Assembly (NCBI GenBank): GCA_005885565.1
Contig: VAXK01000280.1
Location: 1-5,128, forward strand
DNA: 5,128 nt
DNA from: Actinomycetota bacterium
Lineage (GTDB): Bacteria; Actinomycetota; Thermoleophilia; Gaiellales; Gaiellaceae
Reading direction: 5' to 3'
The notes under the pieces are model-generated. The model saw nothing but the letters and a program-made list of their open reading frames with translations. It ran no database searches and had not been told where the DNA came from. Below are positions 1 through 5,128 of this stretch, piece after piece (position 1 is the first letter of the stretch; each line of letters opens with the position of its first letter). Position numbers and translations under genes: made by a program.

Positions 1-1
1 G

Positions 2-2884
2 GTGAACGCGAACGTCTCCATCACGTTCACCGAGCCCGTCGACGTGACCGGCAGCTGGTACTCGATCTCGTGCGCCACGAGCGACGGGCACAGCGCGACC
101 GTGAGCGGAGGCCCGACGACGTTCACCCTCGACCCGAGCTCGGACTTCGTCCAGGGCGAGACCTGCACGGTCACCGTCTTCGCGGCGAACGTGACCGACC
201 AGGACGCCAACGACCCGCCGGACAACATGTCGGGGAACTACGTCTTCAGCTTCACGACCGTCGCGCCGCCGACCGCGATCCACGACATCCAAGGCGCGGC
301 GCACATCTCGCCGAAGGCCGGCCAGAACGTCTCGAACGTGAACGGGATCGTGACGGCAAAGCGCACGAACGGCTTCTACATGCAGGACCCGAACCCGGAC
401 TCGGATCCCGCGACCTCGGAGGGGATCTTCGTCTTCACGTCGTCCGCGCCCACCTCCGTGAACGTCGGTGACGCGGTCAAGGTGAACGGCCGCGTGCAGG
501 AGTTCCGGCCCGGCGGCGCCTCGACCGGGAACCTCACCACGACCGAGCTCACGTCGCCCTCGATCACGGTGCTCTCGAGCGGCAACCCGCTTCCGGCGGC
601 CACCGTCCTCGGCACCGGCGGGCGGATTCCGCCCGACACGGTGATCGAGGACGACGCGACCGGCAACGTCGAGACGAGCGGGACCTTCGACCCGGCGAAC
701 GACGGGCTCGACTTCTACGAGAGCGTCGAGGGCATGCGCGTCCAGCTCGACAACGCGGTGGCCGTCGGCCCCACGAACGCCTTCGGCGAGACGCCGGTGG
801 TCGGCGACGACGGCGCCAACGCGAGCGTCCGCACCGCGCGCGGCGGCCTGCTGCTCCGCGCGAACGATCCGAACCCGGAGCGGCTCGTCGCCGACGACTC
901 GATCACGCCCATGCCGGCCGTGAACGTCGGCGACCACTACACCGGGCCGCTCGTCGGCGTCGTGGACTACAACTTCGGCAACTTCTTCCTCGAGGTGACG
1001 AACGCGGTCTCCCGGGTCGACAGCGGCCTCCAGCGCGAGACGACCGCCTTGCCGGGCCTCGACGAGCTCGCGGTCGCGACGTTCAACTTCGAGAACCTCG
1101 ACACGACCGACCCGCAGTCGAAGTTCGACCAGCTGGCGGGGATCATCGTGAACAACCTCCGCGCGCCGGATCTGATCGCGGGCGAGGAGGTCCAGGACAA
1201 CAACGGCCCGACCGACAACGGCACCGTCGACGCGAGCCAGACGCTCGGCCAGCTCGTGGCCGCGATCCAGGCAGCAGGCGGGCCGACCTACGACTGGCGC
1301 GAGATCGATCCGGTGAACGACCAGGACGGCGGCGAGCCGGGCGGGAACATCCGCCAGGTGTTCCTCTTCCGCACCGACAGCGGGCTCTCGTTCGTCGACC
1401 GGCCGGGCGGCGGCTCGACGACGCCGACCACGGTCGTCGGCTCCGGTGACTCGACGCAGCTCAGCTCCAGCCCGGGCCGGATCGATCCGAACAACTCGGC
1501 CTGGGCGACGAGCCGCAAGCCGCTCGCGGGCGAGTTCCTCTACCGCGGGCACAAGCTGTACGTGATCGCGAACCACTTCAACTCGAAGGGCGGCGACGAC
1601 CCGCTGTCGGGCCGCTTCCAGCCCCCGACGCGGAGCTCCGAGGTGCAGCGCCACCAGCAGGCCAACGTCGAGGCCGACTTCGTCTCGCAGCTCCAGGCCG
1701 CGGACCCGAACGCGAACGTCGTCGTCCTCGGCGACCTGAACGACTTCGAGTTCTCGGAGACCGTCGGCATCCTCGAGGCCGCCGGCCTCCACGACCTGAT
1801 GGACACGCTCCCGCTCGCGGAGCGCTACAGCTACGAGTTCGAGGGCAACGCGCAGGTGCTCGACCACATCCTCGTGAACGGCCCGCTCTTCGTCCGGCCG
1901 CTCGTGTTCGACCCCGTGCACGTGAACGCGGAGTTCGCCGACCAGGCGTCCGACCACGACCCGTCGGTCGTCCGGCTGACGCTCGACGATCCGCCGAGCG
2001 CGAACGCGGGCGGCCCGTACTCGGTCGCCGAAGGGAGCTCGATCACGCTCTCGGCGTCGGGCACCGATCCTGAGGGCGACCCGCTGACCTACGCCTGGGA
2101 TCTCGACGGCAACGGCACTTTCGAGACACCTGGGCAGTCGGTGACGTTCTCTGCCCCCGACGGGCCGGCTACGCCGACCGTGAAGGTGCGCGTCATCGAC
2201 GACGGCGGCCTCTCCGACGTGGCGGAGGCGATCGTCCAGGTGACGAACGTGCCGCCGACGATCACCTCCCTCACGGCGAGCCCGACGAACACGCTCGCCG
2301 GTGAGAACGTGACGTTCACCGGCGCGGCGACCGATCCCTCGAGCGCCGACACGGCGGCCGGCTTCGGCTGGGCCTTCGACACCGGCTCGGGCTTCGGCGC
2401 CTTCGGGAGCAACCCGTTCGTCACGTCGTTCCCCACCTGCGGCACGTACACAGTGTCGGCCGAGGCGAGGGACAAGGACGGCGGCGTCTCCGACCCGTTC
2501 ACGTCGCCGCCCGTCCACGTCTACGACGGCAGCGTCCTCCCGCCGCTCACCGCGGGCGCGTTCAACGTCGTGAACCGGGGCCAGGTCGTCCCGGTGAAGA
2601 TCACGGTGGGGTGCAACGGCTTCCTGAGCGGCCTGCATCCGGCGATCTCGATCCGGTCGGGCGACTACGACCCGAGCGTCGACCCGGGCGACCCGAGCTA
2701 CACCGTTCCCGTCAGCGTCTCCGGCGCGGACACGAGCGGCGTCATGCGCGAGTCGGACGGGAAGTACATGTACAACCTGGCCGTGCCGTCGGATGGGGCC
2801 GCGGGTGCGCTCTACACCGTTCTCGTCCGGCCGTTCGGCGGCGCGTCGCCGACGCTCTACGCCGTGCTGAAGATCAAGAAGTAG
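2..2884 (+). CDS. ExeM/NucH-type extracellular endonuclease, 5' partial, with PKD and PxKF-like C-terminal domains
   Basis: The last 960 codons of a large, probably secreted nuclease that should cleave extracellular DNA. Residues are numbered from base 2. Residues 1-86 are an SbsA/Big_5-like Ig domain already under way at the window edge, so the GTG at base 2 is unlikely to be the true start and the signal peptide lies upstream. Residues 94-190 resemble the YhcR-type OB-fold of this family (GIVTAKRTNGFYMQD), followed by a family-typical linker to about 345. The EEP catalytic domain spans about 354-660. Its motifs are FNFENL (361), GEEVQDN with the probable metal-binding Glu396, NHFNSKGGDD (524), GDLND (577), LDHILVN (620) and SDHDPS (650) with the probable catalytic His652. 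All expected motifs are present, so it is probably active. A PKD domain (663-749, with a DLDGNG loop) and a second PKD-like domain (750-843) follow. Residues 846-960 resemble the actinobacterial PxKF tail (VVPVKI at 862). There are only four Cys (24, 55, 813, 871), which could pair as disulfides. No LPXTG or C-terminal membrane anchor is visible. The family call is firm; substrate and secretion are inferred. Confidence 0.9.
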   Translation: MNANVSITFTEPVDVTGSWYSISCATSDGHSATVSGGPTTFTLDPSSDFVQGETCTVTVFAANVTDQDANDPPDNMSGNYVFSFTTVAPPTAIHDIQGAAHISPKAGQNVSNVNGIVTAKRTNGFYMQDPNPDSDPATSEGIFVFTSSAPTSVNVGDAVKVNGRVQEFRPGGASTGNLTTTELTSPSITVLSSGNPLPAATVLGTGGRIPPDTVIEDDATGNVETSGTFDPANDGLDFYESVEGMRVQLDNAVAVGPTNAFGETPVVGDDGANASVRTARGGLLLRANDPNPERLVADDSITPMPAVNVGDHYTGPLVGVVDYNFGNFFLEVTNAVSRVDSGLQRETTALPGLDELAVATFNFENLDTTDPQSKFDQLAGIIVNNLRAPDLIAGEEVQDNNGPTDNGTVDASQTLGQLVAAIQAAGGPTYDWREIDPVNDQDGGEPGGNIRQVFLFRTDSGLSFVDRPGGGSTTPTTVVGSGDSTQLSSSPGRIDPNNSAWATSRKPLAGEFLYRGHKLYVIANHFNSKGGDDPLSGRFQPPTRSSEVQRHQQANVEADFVSQLQAADPNANVVVLGDLNDFEFSETVGILEAAGLHDLMDTLPLAERYSYEFEGNAQVLDHILVNGPLFVRPLVFDPVHVNAEFADQASDHDPSVVRLTLDDPPSANAGGPYSVAEGSSITLSASGTDPEGDPLTYAWDLDGNGTFETPGQSVTFSAPDGPATPTVKVRVIDDGGLSDVAEAIVQVTNVPPTITSLTASPTNTLAGENVTFTGAATDPSSADTAAGFGWAFDTGSGFGAFGSNPFVTSFPTCGTYTVSAEARDKDGGVSDPFTSPPVHVYDGSVLPPLTAGAFNVVNRGQVVPVKITVGCNGFLSGLHPAISIRSGDYDPSVDPGDPSYTVPVSVSGADTSGVMRESDGKYMYNLAVPSDGAAGALYTVLVRPFGGASPTLYAVLKIKK

Positions 2885-2891
2885 GTCATTG

Positions 2892-2915
2892 GGGCGCGGC
2901 TTCGGTCGCGCCCTT
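2892..2915 (+). terminator. UUCG-capped hairpin terminator between convergent genes
   Basis: GGGCGCGGC (2892-2900) and GTCGCGCCC (2905-2913) form a 9-bp stem with one G-U pair, closed by a C(UUCG)G tetraloop. It starts 7 bases after the nuclease stop codon. The downstream run is T-rich but interrupted (TTCCTACTTT), overlapping the end of rny. Read from the rny side, the G-U pair becomes an A-C mismatch, the loop becomes CGAA and no U-tract follows. The element therefore fits termination of the + strand nuclease transcript best, though it may also protect or weakly terminate rny mRNA. Activity is inferred. Confidence 0.7.
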
Positions 2916-2916
2916 C

Positions 2917-4449
2917 CTACTTTGCAAACTCGATCGCGCGGCTCTCGCGGATCACGGTCACCTTGACCTGGCCCGGGTACTCGAGCTGGGACTCGATCTC
3001 GCGCGCGATCTCGTGCGAGAGGAGGACGGCGCCGTCGTCGTCGACCTCGGTCGGCTTCACGATGACGCGGATCTCGCGTCCGGCCTGGAGCGCGTAGACG
3101 CGCTCGACGCCGTCGCGGCGGCCCGCGAGCTCCTCGAGCGCGACCAGGCGCTTGATGTAGTTCTCCAGGCTCTCGCCGCGCGCGCCGGGACGGGCCGCGG
3201 AGATTGCGTCGGCGGCGATCAGCAGGACGGCCTCGACGGTCTGCGGCTGCACCTCGTAGTGGTGGGCCTCGATCGCGTGCACGACGCCCTGGTTCTCGCC
3301 GTAGCGCTTCGCGAGCTGAGCCGAGATCCCCGCGTGCGACCCCTCGATCTCGTGCGTCATCGCCTTGCCGAGGTCGTGGAGGAGCGCCGCCCGCTTCGTC
3401 GTCTTCACGCTCGCCTCGAGCTCGGTGGCCATGATCCCGGCGAGGTGCACGACCTCGAGCGTGTGCTTGAGCACGTTCTGGCCGTAGCTCGTCCGGTAGC
3501 GTAGGCGGCCGAGGATCTTGACGAGCTCCTCGTGGAAGTCGCCGCAGTGCGCCTCGAAGACCGCCTGCTCCCCGGCCTGGCGGACGAACTCGTCGACCTC
3601 CGCCTTCGACTGGTAGTACGTCTCCTCGATTCGCGCGGGGTGGATCCGGCCGTCCTCGATCAGCTTCGAGAGCGTCACCTTCGCGACCTCGCGGCGAAGC
3701 CCGTCGAACGACGACAGGACGACCGCCTGCGGCGTGTCGTCGATGATGAAGTCGACGCCCGTGAGGTGCTCGAGCGCCCTGATGTTCCGGCCCTCTCGCC
3801 CGATGATGCGGCCCTTCATGTCGTCCGAGGGGAGCTCGACGATCGAGACGGTCGTCTCGGCGGCGTGGCTCGCCGCGACGCGCTGGAGGGCGTCGGCGAC
3901 GAGGTTCCGGGCCTTCCGCTTCGCCTCTCCGCGGGCTTCCTCCTCGAGTTGGCGCACGCGCCGCGCGAGCTCGTGCCGGACGAGGTCTTCGGAGCGCTCG
4001 AGGAGTTGCGCCTTCGCCTCGCCGACGGTCATCCCGGAGATCCGCTCGAGCTCCTTCAGCTCCTCGTCGCGCGCCTGCTTCAGCTCCTCCTGGAGCTGCT
4101 TCGTGTGCGTCTCGCGGTCGAAGAGGCCCTGGTCGCGGCGGGAGATCTCGACGAGCTTCGTCTCCAGCTCCTCGTCGCGTGCGTTCAGCCGCTCCTCGCT
4201 CTTGACCACCTGGGCGCGGCGCTCGCTGAGCTCCTCCTCGAGCTCGGCCCGGAGCCGGACCGCCTGCTCGCGCGCCTCGATCTGCGCCTCGCGCCGAAGC
4301 GCCTCGGCCTCGCGGCGCGCGTCGGCGAGGATCTGCTGGCGCATGCGGCGGGCCGCACCGAGCCTCGACCCGCTGCGAAACGCGACCGCGGCGAGCGCCA
4401 GCCCTCCGCCGACCGCGAGTCCGACGAGAATTCCGGCGGCGACGAGCAT
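2917..4449 (-). CDS. rny: Ribonuclease Y
   Basis: Complete 510-residue RNase Y, the membrane-anchored endoribonuclease that starts mRNA decay by internal cleavage. An N-terminal hydrophobic helix (about residues 3-23) anchors it to the membrane. Residues 35-195 are an Arg/Glu/Ala-rich coiled coil, as in the family. A KH RNA-binding domain follows (about 200-262), with its GxxG loop as IIGREGRNI (215-223). The HD catalytic domain spans about 320-420 and carries His329 (LKHT), the HD pair His358-Asp359 (LLHDLGK), His372, EAHH (394-397) and Asp414 in AADAISAARPGARGE. The C terminus, VKVTVIRESRAIEFAK, is the conserved family ending. Length is close to the usual roughly 510-520 residues, so it is intact. 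The ATG at 4449 is supported by an AGGAG six bases upstream and by placing the anchor helix at the extreme N terminus. It lies 268 bases downstream of recX on the same strand and converges on a nuclease gene 32 bases away. Confidence 0.97.
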   Translation of the reverse strand: MLVAAGILVGLAVGGGLALAAVAFRSGSRLGAARRMRQQILADARREAEALRREAQIEAREQAVRLRAELEEELSERRAQVVKSEERLNARDEELETKLVEISRRDQGLFDRETHTKQLQEELKQARDEELKELERISGMTVGEAKAQLLERSEDLVRHELARRVRQLEEEARGEAKRKARNLVADALQRVAASHAAETTVSIVELPSDDMKGRIIGREGRNIRALEHLTGVDFIIDDTPQAVVLSSFDGLRREVAKVTLSKLIEDGRIHPARIEETYYQSKAEVDEFVRQAGEQAVFEAHCGDFHEELVKILGRLRYRTSYGQNVLKHTLEVVHLAGIMATELEASVKTTKRAALLHDLGKAMTHEIEGSHAGISAQLAKRYGENQGVVHAIEAHHYEVQPQTVEAVLLIAADAISAARPGARGESLENYIKRLVALEELAGRRDGVERVYALQAGREIRVIVKPTEVDDDGAVLLSHEIAREIESQLEYPGQVKVTVIRESRAIEFAK

Positions 4450-4455
4450 GCTGGG

Positions 4456-4460
4456 CTCCT
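4456..4460 (-). promoter_or_regulatory. Shine-Dalgarno of rny
   Basis: Reading the minus strand, AGGAG sits six bases before the ATG at 4449-4447 (ACAGGAGCCCAGCATG). The match and spacing are near ideal and decide the rny start. Confidence 0.85.
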
Positions 4461-4538
4461 GTCCGTGGGTCGATTGGTCGCGGCGAACCGCGGCGACGCC
4501 CGACGCTCGGCCGGCACGGAAGCTCCAATCGGCGCACG

Positions 4539-4566
4539 CGGAGCCGGTCGCCTGAGGCCGGCTCCG
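4539..4566 (-). repeat. 9-bp inverted repeat (hairpin) in rny leader
   Basis: CGGAGCCGG (4539-4547) and CCGGCTCCG (4558-4566) are perfect inverted repeats around a 10-base loop. In the rny transcript this is a strong GC stem. No T-run follows it on the minus strand, so it is not a standard intrinsic terminator. Confidence 0.6.
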
Positions 4567-4576
4567 AGGACCGGGA

Positions 4577-4591
4577 CTAGCGTCTCGCTAG
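4577..4591 (-). repeat. 6-bp inverted repeat with 3-base loop in rny leader
   Basis: CTAGCG (4577-4582) and CGCTAG (4586-4591) flank TCT. It lies 10 bases from the 4539-4566 hairpin and inside the longer-range pair 4524-4533/4655-4664. The stem is short and could be a chance occurrence. Confidence 0.4.
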
Positions 4592-4704
4592 CTGCGGCCT
4601 CTTAGTCGATCTTGTCGTGGTGGGAATCGTGGACATGTCTCAGGTGACGTTTCAGCCGATTGGAAAAAGCTCTTGTGCAGGCAAATTGTCGGTGAAGCTC
4701 TCAC

Positions 4705-4734
4705 ATCCTAAACGCGTCTACCCATTCTCCGCAA
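4705..4734 (-). promoter_or_regulatory. Possible sigma70-type promoter for rny
   Basis: On the minus strand, TTGCGG (4734-4729) and TAGGAT (4710-4705) are separated by 18 bases. TAGGAT is a good actinobacterial -10 sequence; the -35 matches TTGACA only in its TTG. The -35 would lie inside the last codons of recX. The position at the upstream edge of the AT-richest stretch, before a long leader, fits a promoter for rny. This rests on short matches only. Confidence 0.35.
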
Positions 4735-5128
4735 CGCTCGCGGCCGCCTCGATCGCGTCCTCGCCGAATCCACGCCGCGCGAGGAGCCGAGCCGCCCGTG
4801 CTGCGCCGCCCGCCGTCGCGGCGAGTCGCACGGCCCGATCCCGCTCCGGCTCGAGCTTGGCGAGAGCCTCGGCCGCGAGCTCGGCGTCGACGCCTTGCCG
4901 CTCGAGGTCGCAGCGGATCGCCGCGTCGCCGTAGCCGCGTGCCGCGAGGGCGCGAGCGCGCCTCCGCGCGAAGCGACCGTCGTCGAGGAGGCCCGCCCGC
5001 GTGAGCGTCTCGACCGCCCTCGCCCGCTCGGCCGGTGGAACGGCGCGCCGCTCGAGTCGCTGCTCCAGCCGCCGCGTCGACAGATCGCGGTGCCGGAGCG
5101 CACCCGCGGAGGCCGCGAGCGCCTCGTA
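4718..5128 (-). CDS. recX: Regulatory protein RecX, C-terminal part
   Basis: An open frame runs in from the window's right edge for 136 codons to a TAG at 4720-4718; its start lies outside. RecX binds RecA-DNA filaments and limits RecA activity in recombination and the SOS response. Numbering from base 5128, the frame shows the repeated three-helix RecX layout. A first repeat (about 1-45) includes STRRLEQRLERRAV. A second (about 46-90) carries the hallmark GLLDDGRFARRRARA and then ARGYGDAAIRCDLERQGVD, matching the family pattern of GLLDD-RFA followed by a basic, Gly-containing turn and L--KGV. A third (about 91-136) includes ARLLARRGFGEDAI, matching the usual C-terminal L-RRGF motif. The C terminus looks complete. 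Only the N-terminal part is missing, since RecX is usually about 150-200 residues. In many bacteria recX follows recA, so recA may lie just beyond the window; that is inference. Arg/Ala-rich composition reflects both family and GC bias. Confidence 0.88.
   Translation of the reverse strand, partial: YEALAASAGALRHRDLSTRRLEQRLERRAVPPAERARAVETLTRAGLLDDGRFARRRARALAARGYGDAAIRCDLERQGVDAELAAEALAKLEPERDRAVRLAATAGGAARAARLLARRGFGEDAIEAAASVAENG

Larger units (their letters stand above)
4450..4717 (-). other. Non-coding recX-rny spacer, candidate structured rny leader
   Basis: This 268-base gap shows no convincing coding frame, tRNA or named riboswitch that I recognise. It holds several inverted repeats. 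A 10-bp exact pair, TCCAATCGGC (4524-4533) and GCCGATTGGA (4655-4664), could close a helix around two local hairpins at 4539-4566 and 4577-4591. GAGGCCG (4554-4560) can alternatively pair with CGGCCTC (4595-4601), which would disrupt the 4539-4566 hairpin. A small hairpin with a UUCG loop in the mRNA sense, stem CGCGG/CCGCG, lies at 4479-4492 near the start codon. The part at about 4640-4725 is the most AT-rich in the window. If transcription starts near 4698, rny mRNA would have a leader of roughly 250 nt. A regulatory role is inference; GC-rich DNA makes short stems by chance. Confidence 0.4.

Noticed and set aside
2089..2502. 137-codon minus-strand frame opposite the PKD region
   Set aside because: It mirrors the Pro/Thr/Ser/Val-rich PKD coding sequence on the other strand; no independent start signal or domain.
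2611..3504. 297-codon + strand frame crossing the end of the nuclease gene and the rny 3' end
   Set aside because: It runs out of frame through two well-supported genes and the terminator hairpin; its Arg/Leu/Asp-rich product matches no family I know.
3532..4605. Long open frame (357 codons) on the + strand opposite rny, and a 273-codon frame at 3734-4555
   Set aside because: Both are antisense to a clearly recognisable, complete RNase Y. Their Leu/Arg/Asp- or Ser/Arg-rich low-complexity translations are typical of GC-rich shadow frames, and no domain is recognisable.
4632..4639. GACATGTC palindrome as a possible operator or SOS box
   Set aside because: Only 8 bp, does not extend, and does not match a LexA box pattern such as GAAC-N4-GTTC; expected by chance at this size.
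4664..4717. Possible terminator after recX, because of a five-T run on the minus strand (4668-4664)
   Set aside because: No adequate stem precedes the T-run; the nearby AAGCTCT copies (4667-4673 and 4695-4701) are direct, not inverted, repeats.
4617..4934. 105-codon + strand frame starting in the rny leader
   Set aside because: Most of it is antisense to recX, with an Ala/Ser/Arg-rich product and no ribosome binding site that I can support.
4708..5103. 131-codon minus-strand frame overlapping recX in another register
   Set aside because: Ser/Arg-rich and featureless, while the alternative register gives clear RecX motifs.

Overview
The window is uniformly GC-rich, and the third codon positions of all three genes are almost entirely G or C. 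It looks like an actinobacterial chromosome, most plausibly a deep lineage such as Thermoleophilia or a relative. This rests on three things: the composition, a recX gene directly upstream of an RNase Y gene on the same strand, and a large secreted nuclease ending in a PxKF-like tail domain. The taxonomic call is inference; no rRNA or other marker is present.

Layout. Bases 2-2884 (+) hold the 3' part of a gene for a large multidomain extracellular endonuclease of the ExeM/NucH type: Ig-like domain, OB-fold, endonuclease/exonuclease/phosphatase (EEP) catalytic domain, two PKD-type domains, PxKF-like C-terminal domain. Its 5' end and signal peptide lie outside the window. A 32-base gap (2885-2916) with a UUCG-capped hairpin separates it from the convergent gene. 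Bases 2917-4449 (-) are a complete rny gene for ribonuclease Y (510 aa: membrane anchor, coiled coil, KH domain, HD domain). Bases 4450-4717 are a 268-base non-coding stretch that would form the rny leader. It contains a good Shine-Dalgarno, several inverted repeats including two hairpins nested in a longer-range 10-bp pairing, and a possible promoter at its upstream edge. Bases 4718-5128 (-) are the C-terminal 136 codons of recX, whose start lies beyond the window edge.

How they work together. recX and rny are co-oriented and may be partly co-transcribed, but the long leader and possible promoter suggest rny has its own control. RecX modulates RecA in DNA repair; RNase Y initiates mRNA decay at the membrane. 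The nuclease gene is convergent and most likely an unrelated accessory gene acting outside the cell on DNA. I see no mobile element, CRISPR array, tRNA or rRNA. There is no clear evidence for an undescribed system. The most interesting non-obvious feature is the potentially structured leader of rny.
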